64,000 nt of DNA. Origin: Mycobacteroides sp. CBMA 271. GTDB lineage: Bacteria > Actinomycetota > Actinomycetes > Mycobacteriales > Mycobacteriaceae. The stretch is taken from positions 186,001-250,000 of the forward strand of contig NZ_VTHB01000007.1 in NCBI RefSeq assembly GCF_009729205.1. The letters run 5' to 3'. Made by a program: the position numbers and the translations under genes. How positions within the stretch are numbered: the stretch's first letter is position 1; each line of letters begins with the position of its first letter. Below the pieces are notes generated by a model. It ran no database searches. It saw only the letters and a program-made list of their open reading frames with translations, and was not told the origin of the DNA. Positions 31,858 to 42,000 of the stretch are shown here, piece after piece.

Positions 31858-32427
31858 ATGACCCGCGAGATCCGAGACATCGACTCCACCAACGAGGCCA
31901 CGGCCCACCGCGTGATCGCCACGGCATTCGCCGAGGATCCCGTGGTCCGCTGGGTCAACGCCGACCCTCGGCGCGACGAGGCGATGTTCCGTGGGATCTC
32001 GCTGGCCCTGCATGGATCCGGACAAGGCGCGTACCTGCTGTACGAGGACGGCGTGGCCGTCGGGGCGGCCCACTGGGATCCACCGAGCTGGGAACCGCCC
32101 GCCGCCCAGAGAACGCGGGCCATCCCGATCCTGCTCGGCGCAATCCGGTTGGGTGTCCTCCGCGGCGTGGCCGTCGCCCGGGCCGCCGCCGCCGTGCGCC
32201 CCAAGCACCCGCATTGGTACCTGGCGACCATCGGGGCCGCGGTCCCCGGCAAGGGCATCGGGTCCGAGCTCCTCAAACATCAGATCGATCAGATCGAGGG
32301 GCCCGCATACCTGGAGAGTTCCAACATCCGAAACAATCCGTTGTACGAACGATTCGGCTTCAAGGTGGTTGAAGAAATCAAACCGACGTCCACCGGTCCG
32401 AGCCTGTGGGCCATGTATCGAGACTGA
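31858..32427 (+). CDS. GNAT-family N-acetyltransferase
   Basis: A 189-residue acetyltransferase. The acetyl-CoA loop is visible as GAAVPGKGIGSELLKHQID (Q/RxxGxG/A variant PGKGIG), preceded by the central strand HWYLATIG and followed by PAYLESSNIRNNPLYERFGFKVVEEI, the typical GNAT C-terminal motif. The AAHWDPP segment resembles the type seen in antibiotic-biosynthesis and stress GNATs. It is 39 bp downstream of the exporter and may be co-transcribed with it. Acceptor unknown. Confidence 0.82.
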   Translation: MTREIRDIDSTNEATAHRVIATAFAEDPVVRWVNADPRRDEAMFRGISLALHGSGQGAYLLYEDGVAVGAAHWDPPSWEPPAAQRTRAIPILLGAIRLGVLRGVAVARAAAAVRPKHPHWYLATIGAAVPGKGIGSELLKHQIDQIEGPAYLESSNIRNNPLYERFGFKVVEEIKPTSTGPSLWAMYRD

Positions 32428-32561
32428 TTGCGCCGCAAAGATCCTGATGAGGGGCCTGCCAGATTCCTGAGAATCGGTAACGGTCGCGCCTATGGTGGCG
32501 ATGGAATACCTAGAGTCGGGGGGGTATTTAGTAGTGGTAGCCAGTAGCACAGAAGGTTGAG

Positions 32562-34631
32562 ATGACGACTGTTCCGCCTGCCGACGCAGCAGACACGTCG
32601 ATGCGGATATTGGACTTTCCCGGCGAGGACACAGACGCCCCCGAGCAGCCCACGCGGTGGAGCAAGTTCACCCCGGGCGAGTCCCAGCTGCGAGCCGCGG
32701 CCTTCGGAACGCTCGTCGGCCTGCTGATCGCGGTGGTTCTCGGAGCCGCCTACGGCGCCCAGCCCGGCGGTTCACTGTGGGCATTGAACAGGACCGCCTT
32801 CCCTACCCATTCCCAAGACGTCGCCGTGCGCGCGGTGGTCTCCCAGCTCAAGAACGCTCAGGACATCCTCGGGAACGGCAAGCAGCCTTCTTCCGATCAG
32901 CTCAGCGAGGCCCGCACCTCACTGAACGAAGCTAAGCGGGGACTGGAGTTCGTCTCCGCCTCCGATCAGCGCACCTCGCTGCAGAACCTCTACATGCAGC
33001 TGAACCAACAGCTGCGCCAGTACACCCCTGAGCAGGCCCAACAGCTGCCCGCGTTGCCCGCACCCCCGGGCGTGAACGCCGACGCGAATCTGGCCGCCAA
33101 CGCCTCACCGGTAGGTGCGCCGTCACCACCGCCGAGCTGGGGTTACGCCGCCGCTGCCAGCGGACCCGCCCCCGCTCCGCAGACATACTGGGCTCCCCCG
33201 CCTCCCGGCATCCCCGTCGACCCGGTGGCCGACTGGCCGGCACCCATGGCTCCGCCCCTGACTCCCAACCTGGGCGATCTCGGCGGGTTCGACCCGTCGT
33301 GGATGTTGCTCTATGGATACAACGTCGTGGACTGGTTCAACTGGGGCCTGTCCGGATTCAACCGGTACGGCTATGACTTCATGGGATTTGACCGGTGGGG
33401 TTATGACCGGTGGGGTTATGACCGCTGGGGTTATGACCGCTGGAGCTATAACTGGGACGGTTACAACTGGGGCGGATACAACCGCGACGGCCGCGACCGG
33501 GATGGCCGCAACGAATGGGGCCAGTACCGCGACGACGACCCCCGTGACCAGGGTTGGTACGACAGGCACCACCCGTTCCGGCAGTACTACGAGTGGAAGT
33601 TCCAGAACACCAACCCGGTGTTCAGTCGCAACCTCTGGGACCAGTCGCACGGAATCGACCCCGCCCAATATCGGGACTGGAACCTCAATCGCAACTGGGA
33701 CAACCCGTTAGAGCGCGATTGGTCCCCCGTGGCTCGCGTCGCCGATCGCCCGGTCCTGACCGAGCCGGTGGTGAACCTGGATGCGTCGCTGGCGCAGTTC
33801 CTGGCCGAGGACAAGACGGCCCGCCCGTCGGGAGATCTCATCAAGGAGCTGTCGACCAAGTCGACCCGCAACTTCAGCAAGGAGCTCGCCAAGCAGGCAC
33901 CCGCTCCCGAGAAGTCGCCGGATTCGACGACTCCTGTCGAGGAAAAGGTTTCCGCCCCACCGGCATTGACGGTGACGGCACCCGTGGCGCCACCCAAGGA
34001 AGTGCCCGCGGATTTCACACCCCCGTCACTTCCTACGGTTCCGCCGCTCACGCCGGCTCCCTCCACCGAGCCGCGCGCGACGACGAGCACCACCGGCCCG
34101 GCGCCGTCGACGACGCCGTCACACTCGCCGACCCCGACGTCCGAACCTGCGGCTCCCCCCAAGGACGCGACGAGTGTGCCGACCCCGGCACCCAGCTCGG
34201 CAGCCCCGGTGCCCACGCCAAAGGACGAGCCATCGACACCGGTCACCACCCCGGCGCCCGTCACACCGGTGACTCCGGCGACACCGCATCAGACCGTGAC
34301 CACGCCACCGGTCGAGACGTCCGAGCCGTCGGTCGCGCCGGAACCGACCAAGCAGCGGACCACGCCGACACACGAAGTCCCGACGTACCAAACCCCCACG
34401 TACGAAGCCCCGACATACGAGACACCCGCGCCGCGCGCGACCGTGGAACCCGCCCCGCAACCGACGGCCGAGGCTCCGGTGAAGCAAGCACCCGTGGAAC
34501 GTGAGGCGCCCGTGACCCGGGAACGACCGACGCGGGAACAGGAAGCTCCGACACGGGAAGCACCTACACGCGAAGCGCCGACGTACAGCACACCCGCGCA
34601 GTCACCGGGCAGCGGGCGCGGCTCTCACTAG
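32562..34631 (+). CDS. Membrane-anchored Pro/Thr-rich protein with Trp-Gly-Tyr-Asp repeats
   Basis: A 689-residue protein. A cytoplasmic N terminus of about 40 residues is followed by one membrane helix (about 44-65, LVGLLIAVVLGAAYGA). Next comes a helical extracellular stretch (75-165) that resembles the outer part of actinobacterial anti-sigma factors such as RsdA (AQPGGSLWALNRTAFP, then paired helices). After a Pro/Ala-rich linker there is an aromatic block (about 245-330) with RWGYD repeats, then a Trp/Asn/Arg-rich segment and a Pro/Thr/Glu-rich tail of 240 residues. No zinc anti-sigma motif is present at the N terminus and no sigma factor gene is adjacent. A cell-wall-spanning or surface role is inferred; function unknown. 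Confidence 0.7.
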   Translation: MTTVPPADAADTSMRILDFPGEDTDAPEQPTRWSKFTPGESQLRAAAFGTLVGLLIAVVLGAAYGAQPGGSLWALNRTAFPTHSQDVAVRAVVSQLKNAQDILGNGKQPSSDQLSEARTSLNEAKRGLEFVSASDQRTSLQNLYMQLNQQLRQYTPEQAQQLPALPAPPGVNADANLAANASPVGAPSPPPSWGYAAAASGPAPAPQTYWAPPPPGIPVDPVADWPAPMAPPLTPNLGDLGGFDPSWMLLYGYNVVDWFNWGLSGFNRYGYDFMGFDRWGYDRWGYDRWGYDRWSYNWDGYNWGGYNRDGRDRDGRNEWGQYRDDDPRDQGWYDRHHPFRQYYEWKFQNTNPVFSRNLWDQSHGIDPAQYRDWNLNRNWDNPLERDWSPVARVADRPVLTEPVVNLDASLAQFLAEDKTARPSGDLIKELSTKSTRNFSKELAKQAPAPEKSPDSTTPVEEKVSAPPALTVTAPVAPPKEVPADFTPPSLPTVPPLTPAPSTEPRATTSTTGPAPSTTPSHSPTPTSEPAAPPKDATSVPTPAPSSAAPVPTPKDEPSTPVTTPAPVTPVTPATPHQTVTTPPVETSEPSVAPEPTKQRTTPTHEVPTYQTPTYEAPTYETPAPRATVEPAPQPTAEAPVKQAPVEREAPVTRERPTREQEAPTREAPTREAPTYSTPAQSPGSGRGSH
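33390..33449 (+). repeat. Four tandem 15-bp repeats coding RWGYD
   Basis: The unit gaccggtggggttat occurs as two exact copies, one with a single change and one more diverged copy, in frame within the aromatic block of the membrane protein. Each unit codes Asp-Arg-Trp-Gly-Tyr or close variants. Further diverged repeats of Tyr-Asn-Trp-Gly-Gly type follow to about 33520. Confidence 0.85.
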
Positions 34632-34652
34632 CAAGGCCCCCAGCCAAGGTCG

Positions 34653-34670
34653 AGTAAGGGTACCCTTACT
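34653..34670. promoter_or_regulatory. Perfect 18-bp palindrome abutting a methyltransferase start
   Basis: AGTAAGGGTACCCTTACT ends 2 bp before the ATG at 34673, covering the place of a ribosome site. The TAAGG-TA-CCTTA layout recalls metal-regulator (DtxR/IdeR-like) boxes, but it does not match the full iron box. Likely an operator for the next gene; a leaderless transcript starting nearby is possible. Confidence 0.55.
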
Positions 34671-34672
34671 TC

Positions 34673-35278
34673 ATGCCTACAACATGGATGGACACCGCAA
34701 TACGCCAGGTGCGCCGGGTCGGCGACTTCCCCTTTCCGCACCAGGCGGCCTTCCTGCTCGACAATCCGATTCACCGAAAATTCGCGAATCCCGCCGGGGT
34801 AGCCGAGCGGTTGGCGCTGCGCGGTAGCGAACGAGTGCTGGAGATCGGACCGGGGCCGGGAGCCTTCAGTGCGGAGATTGCCCAACGACTCCCCTCCGGG
34901 CATCTCGACCTGTTTGACGTGCAGCCCGAGATGCTCAAGAAGGTCAAACGCAAGCTCGACCGTGCCGGATACCGAACCGTGGGATTTCATTCGGGCGATG
35001 CCAGCAACGGGCTTCCCTTCCCCGACAACACCTTTGACGTCGCCTTCCTCTCCAGCGTGATCGGTGAGGTTCCAGATAAGACGGCATGCATCCAATCGCT
35101 GCGCAAGGTCCTGAAACCCGGCGGGAGGCTGGTCTTCCACGAGATCTTCCTCGACCCCGATCGCCTGGGAATCCCCGAACTACGTGCACTCGCCGAACCG
35201 GAGGGCTTCACCTTCGCGTCCGCAGCCGGAAGCCGTTGGCGCGACATCGTGGAGTTCACCCGAACGGAAACTGCGTAG
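34673..35278 (+). CDS. Class I SAM-dependent methyltransferase
   Basis: A 201-residue methyltransferase of the Methyltransf_11 type. Motif I is RVLEIGPGPGAFSAEIA, an acidic residue ends strand 2 (LDLFDVQPEM), motif III is NTFDVAFLSSVIGEVPD, and the post-III block is LRKVLKPGGRLVFHEIF. There is no signal or membrane segment. It stands alone between the repeat protein and the carboxylic acid reductases, with a perfect palindrome covering the start. Acceptor unknown; the UbiE-like layout suggests a small hydrophobic molecule. Confidence 0.82.
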   Translation: MPTTWMDTAIRQVRRVGDFPFPHQAAFLLDNPIHRKFANPAGVAERLALRGSERVLEIGPGPGAFSAEIAQRLPSGHLDLFDVQPEMLKKVKRKLDRAGYRTVGFHSGDASNGLPFPDNTFDVAFLSSVIGEVPDKTACIQSLRKVLKPGGRLVFHEIFLDPDRLGIPELRALAEPEGFTFASAAGSRWRDIVEFTRTETA

Positions 35279-35348
35279 CGCGCATCGCGCAGCCGTGTGA
35301 CGAGGCCTTCGAGCCGATTTACCTCGTCACACTGCGGCACGTGTTGTA

Positions 35349-35381
35349 TTGACAGGTGTGAGGAATACCATATCTAGATAT
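35349..35381 (+). promoter_or_regulatory. Promoter and palindrome upstream of the first car gene
   Basis: TTGACA at 35349-35354 is a consensus -35 element. About 16 bp later lies an A/T-rich stretch that is also a perfect 12-bp palindrome, ATATCTAGATAT (35370-35381), which can serve as -10 region and operator at once. It is 67 bp before the car ATG in a 169-bp gap. Confidence 0.5.
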
Positions 35382-35447
35382 ATCGTTAGTTTAGGTAATC
35401 TGATTTTCAGACTCCCCTAGACCACCCTGTCGATTCGAGGCTGCCCC

Positions 35448-38400
35448 ATGACCGTGACCAACGTGACCGACCCGCAGCTGGAGCGGCTGTCCCGGCGTAT
35501 CGAGACCCTGCGCGAGAGCGATCCACAGTTCCGTGACACCCGGCCCGATCCCGCCGTCGCCCAGGCGGTCTTGCGCCCGGGCCTGCACCTCTCCGAGGCC
35601 ATCGCGACCCTCATGACTGGATACGCCGAGCGCCCCGCCCTCGGCGAGCGTGCGCGCGAACTGGTCGCCGACGACGACGGACGCGCCACCCTGCGCCTGC
35701 TCCCCCGCTTCGACACCATCACCTACGGCGAATTATGGTCCCGCACAACCTCTGTCGCCGCCTCCTGGCACCGTGACCCGGCTCATCCCGTTAGGGGCGG
35801 AGATCTGGTCGCCACCCTCGGATTCACCAGCATCGACTACACCGTGCTGGATCTGGCGATCATGATTCTCGGTGGCGTCGCGGTACCGTTGCAAACCAGC
35901 GCACCCACATCGCAGTGGACCACCATCCTCGCCGAGGCCCAGCCCAATACCCTGGCCGTCAGCGTCGAATTGCTGGGTACCGCACTGGAATCCGTACTTG
36001 CCACCCCGTCGATCAAACAGGTCGTGGTGTTCGATTACACCCCCGAGGTCGATGACCAGCGGGAGGCCTTCGAGGCGGCAAGCGCCCATCTCGCGGAAAC
36101 CGGCATCGCTATCGAGACCCTCGCTTCCGTGATCGCCCGTGGTGCAAAACTTCCCGCGGCCCCGCTGTACGCCCCGGGTGACGATCCGCTGGCGCTGCTC
36201 ATCTACACCTCCGGCAGCACCGGAGCCCCGAAGGGCGCCATGCACAGCGAAAACATCGTGCGCCGCTGGTGGATTCGTGAAGACGTCATGGCCGGGACCG
36301 AGAACCTGCCGATGATCGGCCTGAACTTCATGCCGATGAGTCACATCATGGGCCGCGGCACCCTGACCTCCACCCTGTCGACCGGTGGCCTGGGCTACTT
36401 CGCCGCATCCAGTGACATGTCAACGCTTTTCGAGGATATGGAGCTGATCCGGCCCACCGCGCTCGCCCTGGTTCCCAGAGTCTGCGACATGGTTTTCCAG
36501 CGGTTCCAGACCGAGGTGGACCGACGACTCGCCGGCGATGACACAGACGCTGATGCGGTAGCCGCCCAGGTCAAGGCCGAGATTCGCGACAATCTGTTCG
36601 GTGGCCGGGTGCTGGCGGTCATGGTGGGCTCGGCCCCGCTGTCCGAGGAGCTGGGCGAGTTCATCGAGTCCTGTTTCGAGCTACACCTCACCGACGGCTA
36701 CGGGTCCACCGAGGCCGGCATGGTGTTCCGCGACGGCATCGTGCAGCGCCCGCCGGTGATCGAGTACAAGCTCGTCGACGTGCCCGAGCTGGGCTACTTC
36801 TCCACCGACCAGCCGCATCCGCGCGGCGAGCTGCTCCTGAAGACCGACGGCATGTTCCTCGGCTACTACAAGCGCCCCGAGGTGACCGCCGGCGTCTTCG
36901 ATCCCGACGGCTTTTACATGACGGGCGATATCGTCGCCGAGCTCGCCCACGACAACATCGCGGTCATCGACCGTCGCAACAATGTCCTGAAGCTCTCCCA
37001 AGGTGAGTTCGTGGCGATCGCCAACCTGGAGGCCGAGTACGCCAACAGCCCTGTGGTGCACCAGATCTACGTGTACGGCAGCAGCGAGCGGTCCTATCTA
37101 TTGGCTGTCGTGGTCCCGACGCCCGAGGCCGTCGCGACCGCCAACGGTAACGAAACGGCACTCAAGGTAGCCATTGCAGACTCGCTGCAGGACATCGCTA
37201 AAGAGATCCAGCTGCAGTCCTACGAGGTCCCGCGCGACTTCATCGTCGAGCCACAGCCCTTCACCCAGGGCAATGGTCTGCTCACCGGGATTGCCAAACT
37301 GGCACGCCCGAATCTCAAGACGCACTATGGCGATCGGTTAGAGCAGATGTACACCGATATCGCCGAGCAGCAGTCAGCCGAGCTCAAGGCGCTGCACGGC
37401 ATCGACCCCGATAAGCCCGCTCTGGAGACCGTACTCAAGGCCGCACAGGCACTGCTCGGCGTCTCGTCGGCCGAACTGTCCGAGGACGCTCATTTTACCG
37501 ATCTGGGCGGGGATTCCCTTTCTGCACTGTCTTTCTCGGATCTGCTGCGCGACATCTTCGGTGTTGAGGTGCCGGTCGGCGTAATCGTCAGCGCCGCAAA
37601 CGACCTGAGCGGTATCGCGACATTCATTGACAATCAACGTCATTCGGGTTCTACGCGCCCCACCGCCGAAACGGTGCACGGCGCCGGGCACACCGAGATC
37701 CGTGCCGCCGAGCTCACGCTGGACAAGTTCATCGATGAGGCCACTCTCAAGGCCGCCCCATCACTACCCAGGGCGGTCGGGGTCCCGCAGACCGTGCTGC
37801 TTACCGGGTCCAACGGCTACCTGGGCCACTATCTGGCGCTGGAATGGCTTGAGCGCCTGGACAAGACCGGCGGCAAGCTGATCGTCATCGTCCGCGGCAA
37901 GGATGCCGACGCCGCCTACCGGCGCTTGCAAGACGCCTTCGACACCGGTGACGCTGAACTACTTGCGCACTTCCGGTCGCTGGCGGACAAACGCCTGGAG
38001 GTGCTGGCCGGCGATATCGGCGACCCGAACCTGGGTCTGGACGCCGACACCTGGCAGCGCCTGGCCGACACTGTCGATTTCATCGTGCACCCGGCCGCGC
38101 TCGTGAACCACGTGCTGCCCTACAACCAGCTGTTCGGGCCGAACGTCGTGGGTACCGGCGAGATCATCAAGCTGGCACTGACCACCAAGATCAAGCCCGT
38201 CACGTACCTGTCGACGGTGGCGGTCGCGGCATATGTCGATCCGACGACCTTCGACGAAGAGTCCGATATCCGGCTCATCAGTGCGGTGCGCCCTGTCGAC
38301 GAGCTGTACGCGAACGGCTACGGGAACAGCAAGTGGGCCGGCGAGGTGCTGCTGCGCGAGGCACACGATCTCTGTGGCCTGCCCGTCGCGGTGTTCCGCT

Positions 38401-39002
38401 CGGACATGATCCTGGCTCACAGCCGCTACACCGGACAACTCAATGTCCCCGACCAATTCACCCGCCTGATCCTCAGCGTGATCGCCACCGGCATCGCCCC
38501 CGGCTCGTTCTACCAAGCACAGGCGACCGCCGAGCGTCCGCGAGCGCACTATGACGGGCTGCCCGGTGACTTCACTTCCGAGGCCATCACTACGTTGGGC
38601 ATACAGGTGGCTGACGGCGCCGAGGGCTTTGTGACCTATGACTGCGTGAACCCGCATGCCGACGGAATCTCGTTGGACAACTTCGTCGACTGGCTCGTCG
38701 ACGCCGGATATCCCATCCAGCGCATCGACAATTACAGCGAGTGGTTCGCACGCTTCGACACCGCCATCCGCGGCCTGCCCGAAAAACAGAAGCAACACTC
38801 ACTGCTGCCGCTGCTACACGCCTTCGGGCAGCCCCAGGGTGCCGACGACCACGGCGTCGTTCCGGCCAAGCAGTTCCAGCATGCGGTGCAGGCCGCGGGC
38901 ATCGGTCCTGTGGGCCATGACGGCACCACCGACATTCCGCACCTGTCCCAACCGTTGATCGTCAAATACGCCAAGGACCTGGAGCAGTTGGGGCTGCTGT
39001 AG
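35448..39002 (+). CDS. car: Carboxylic acid reductase (first tandem copy)
   Basis: A 1184-residue enzyme reducing carboxylic acids to aldehydes with ATP and NADPH. The domains are in order: adenylation (AMP loop LLIYTSGSTGAPKG, then DGYGSTEAGMV and YMTGDIV), a carrier domain with the phosphopantetheine Ser near 690 (LGGDSLSALSF), and a short-chain-dehydrogenase-like reductase domain from about 780 (VLLTGSNGYLGHYLALEWL). The reductase domain has Thr in YLSTVAVA and the Tyr-Lys pair in NGYGNSKWAGE. It needs 4'-phosphopantetheinyl transfer by an enzyme encoded elsewhere. A consensus -35 and a palindrome lie upstream. The natural substrate is not evident; fatty or aromatic acids are used by characterised mycobacterial members. 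Confidence 0.93.
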   Translation: MTVTNVTDPQLERLSRRIETLRESDPQFRDTRPDPAVAQAVLRPGLHLSEAIATLMTGYAERPALGERARELVADDDGRATLRLLPRFDTITYGELWSRTTSVAASWHRDPAHPVRGGDLVATLGFTSIDYTVLDLAIMILGGVAVPLQTSAPTSQWTTILAEAQPNTLAVSVELLGTALESVLATPSIKQVVVFDYTPEVDDQREAFEAASAHLAETGIAIETLASVIARGAKLPAAPLYAPGDDPLALLIYTSGSTGAPKGAMHSENIVRRWWIREDVMAGTENLPMIGLNFMPMSHIMGRGTLTSTLSTGGLGYFAASSDMSTLFEDMELIRPTALALVPRVCDMVFQRFQTEVDRRLAGDDTDADAVAAQVKAEIRDNLFGGRVLAVMVGSAPLSEELGEFIESCFELHLTDGYGSTEAGMVFRDGIVQRPPVIEYKLVDVPELGYFSTDQPHPRGELLLKTDGMFLGYYKRPEVTAGVFDPDGFYMTGDIVAELAHDNIAVIDRRNNVLKLSQGEFVAIANLEAEYANSPVVHQIYVYGSSERSYLLAVVVPTPEAVATANGNETALKVAIADSLQDIAKEIQLQSYEVPRDFIVEPQPFTQGNGLLTGIAKLARPNLKTHYGDRLEQMYTDIAEQQSAELKALHGIDPDKPALETVLKAAQALLGVSSAELSEDAHFTDLGGDSLSALSFSDLLRDIFGVEVPVGVIVSAANDLSGIATFIDNQRHSGSTRPTAETVHGAGHTEIRAAELTLDKFIDEATLKAAPSLPRAVGVPQTVLLTGSNGYLGHYLALEWLERLDKTGGKLIVIVRGKDADAAYRRLQDAFDTGDAELLAHFRSLADKRLEVLAGDIGDPNLGLDADTWQRLADTVDFIVHPAALVNHVLPYNQLFGPNVVGTGEIIKLALTTKIKPVTYLSTVAVAAYVDPTTFDEESDIRLISAVRPVDELYANGYGNSKWAGEVLLREAHDLCGLPVAVFRSDMILAHSRYTGQLNVPDQFTRLILSVIATGIAPGSFYQAQATAERPRAHYDGLPGDFTSEAITTLGIQVADGAEGFVTYDCVNPHADGISLDNFVDWLVDAGYPIQRIDNYSEWFARFDTAIRGLPEKQKQHSLLPLLHAFGQPQGADDHGVVPAKQFQHAVQAAGIGPVGHDGTTDIPHLSQPLIVKYAKDLEQLGLL
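38331..38536 (+). repeat. 206-bp tract identical to the second car gene
   Basis: This part of the reductase domain is base-for-base the same as 41968-42173 in the neighbouring car gene, although the flanking codons differ freely, including at third positions. A second shared tract (38655-38791 and 42289-42425) differs at one base in 137. Confidence 0.95.
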
Positions 39003-39054
39003 GTCCAGGCGAGCCCATGCGCTTACACAATCCGCGGTTTCGTAAGCTCGCCCT

Positions 39055-42000
39055 ATGACCAGTACGGACAGCGCCAAGGACGCCCGCCGCCAGCGGTTGG
39101 GTGATCGAGTCAGACGTCTGTTCGCCGAGGATCCGCAGTTCCGCGCCGCCAAACCCGATACCGGGGTAGATGCCGCGGTCGAGGTACCCGGTCTGCGGCT
39201 TGCCCAGGTGGTCGCCACCATCATGGACGGGTACGCCGAGCGGCCCGCCCTCGGGCACCGGGCCCAGGACCTCGTCACCGACGACAACGGACAATCGACG
39301 TTGCACCCGCTGCCGGAGTTCGAGACCGTCACCTACGGGGAGCTGTGGGGCATGGCCCGCGCGCTGGCGTCGGCTTGGTACCACGATCCAACCCATCCGG
39401 TCCGGGCCGGAGACTTCGTCGCGATGCTCGGCTTCACCAGCGTCGACTACACCGCGATCGATCTGGCCTGTATCCATCTAGGGGCGGTGGCGGTACCGCT
39501 GCAGACCAGTGCTCCTGCATCGAACTGGACCGCGATCCTGGCCGAATCTGAACCCTCGGTACTGGCGGTCAGCGCCGAATTATTGGATGCTGCACTGGAA
39601 TCGGCACTTGCCACACCGTCGCTGCGGCATATCGCGGTATTCGACTATCACCCCGGAGTCGATGGTCAACGGGAAAGCCTCGAATCGGCGCAGCGCCGTA
39701 TTTCCGAGGCCCACCTGCCCATTTCTGTTGACGTGATGTCGGCGGTCATCGGGCACGGGCGGGCGCTGCCGGACGCCCCGCTGTTCACTGCGGAGGACGG
39801 CGCCGACCCGCTGGCCTTGGTGATTTACACCTCGGGCAGCACCGGTACACCCAAGGGGGCGACCTACACCGAGACAATGGTGGCCAAACCGTGGCTGCGA
39901 GCCGACACGCTGAGTTCCAAGGCCGAAATTCCGTTGATCAACCTGAATTTCATGCCGATGAGTCACGTGATGGGACGCGGCAGCCTGGTCACCGCGTTGG
40001 CCTGCGGCGGCCTGGCCTACTTTGCCGCATCCAGCGACATGTCCACCCTGTTCGAGGACATCACGCTCACCCGCCCCACCGTAGTCACCCTTGTTCCCAG
40101 GGTGTGCGACATGCTCTTTCAGCGCTACCGCAACGAGGTCGACCGCCGCACCGCGGTGGATTCGGCGGCCGATCCGGCCGCCCTCGACGCCGAGATTAAG
40201 ACCGACATCCGCGAAAACCTTTTCGGTGGACGTGTTTTGACGATTGTCTGCGGCTCGGCTCCCCTCTCCGACGAGCTCGCCGCGTTCATCGAATCCTGCC
40301 TGGATGCCCGGATCACCGACGGCTACGGGTCCACCGAGGCCGGCGTCATCGTGCGCAACGGCCGGATCCAGCGTCCACCCGTCATCGACTACAAGCTCGC
40401 CGACGTGCCCGAGCTGGGCTACTTCTCCACCGACAAACCCCATCCGCGCGGCGAGTTGCTCGTCAAGGCGGAGTCGGTGTTCACCGGGTATTTCAAGCGT
40501 CCCGATGTCACGGCCGAGGTCTTCGATCCCGACGGCTACTACAAGACCGGGGATATCGTCGCCGAGCTCGAGCCTGACAGGATCCAGATCGTCGACCGCC
40601 GCAACAATGTCATCAAGCTGTCGCAGGGCGAGTTCGTGGCGATCGCAAACCTGGAAGCCGAATACGCCAACAGCGCACTGGTGCAACAGATTTGCGTCTA
40701 CGGCAGCAGCGAACGGTCCTACCTGCTGGCGGTCGTCGTACCGACCAGCGAGACACTCGAACTGAGCCGCGGCGACGACGAATCACTCAAACGCCTCATC
40801 GCCGAATCGCTACAGCAGGTCGCCCGCGATGCCGAGCTGCAGCCCTACGAGGTGCCGCGCGACTTCCTGGTGGAGACCGAACCGTTCACGGCCGCCAACG
40901 GTCTACTCACCGGGATCGCGAAGCTGGCGCGGCCCAAGCTGCACGAGAAGTACGGTGCCCGCTTGGAGCAGCTGTACTCCGATATCGCGAGCGCCCAGGC
41001 CCTCGAACTGCAGGCCCTGCACTCGGCAGGACACGAAGGCAAGCCCGTCGTCGATACCGTGCAGCGCGCGGCAACGGCTCTCTTAGGGCTGTCCGCAGGC
41101 GACGTGAGCCCGGACGCCCACTTCATCGATCTAGGCGGCGATTCGTTATCCGCGCTGGCATTCTCGGACCTACTCCGCGATATCTTCGCCGTTGAGATTC
41201 CGGTCGGCGATATCGTCAGCGCCGCCAACGATCTGACCACCATCGCGCGCATTGTCGAGACACGTCGCGGGTCGGACTCTGCGCTTTCCTTACGCCCCAC
41301 CGCCGAATCGGTGCACGGCATCGGTCATACCGAGATTCGTGCCGCAGATCTCACACTGGACAAGTTCATCGACCCGGCCACCCTCCAAGCCGCACCCTCG
41401 GTACCCCGAGCGGTCGGGATTCCGCAGACGGTGTTGCTGACCGGCGCCAACGGCTACCTGGGACGGTTCCTGGCGCTCGAATGGCTTGAGCGCCTGGATA
41501 AGACAGGCGGCACCCTGATCGCCGTCATCCGCGGGAAGAACGCCCAGGCCGCCTATCAACGGCTCGAAGACGCCTTCGACAGCGGTGACTCCGAACTGCT
41601 GCAACACTTCCGATCGCTGGCGGACAAACACCTGGAGGTGCTTCCCGGCGATATCGGCGACCCGAACCTGGGTCTGGACGCCGACACCTGGCAGCGGCTG
41701 GCCGATACCGTCGATGTCATCATCCATCCGGCCGCGCTGGTAAATCACGTGCTGCCCTACAGCCAGTTGTTCGGGCCGAATGTCGTGGGCACCGCCGAGA
41801 TCATCAAGCTGGCACTGACCACCAAGATCAAGCCCGTTACGTACCTATCCACTGTCGCGGTGGCGATCTCCGTGGACCCCAAGGTATTTGACGAGGTTGC
41901 CGATATCCGCGCCATCAGCGCGGTCCGGCCCATCGATGCGGGATACGCCAATGGATACGGCAACGCCAAGTGGGCCGGCGAGGTGCTGCTGCGCGAGGCA

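Noticed and set aside
33390..33449. Tandem 15-bp repeats considered as a CRISPR-like or intergenic element
   Set aside because: They are in frame within a coding region, have no spacers, and code the Arg-Trp-Gly-Tyr-Asp motif.
32562..34631. Calling this protein an RsdA anti-sigma factor
   Set aside because: Only the outer helical part is similar. The N terminus is too short for a sigma-binding domain and no sigma factor gene is adjacent.
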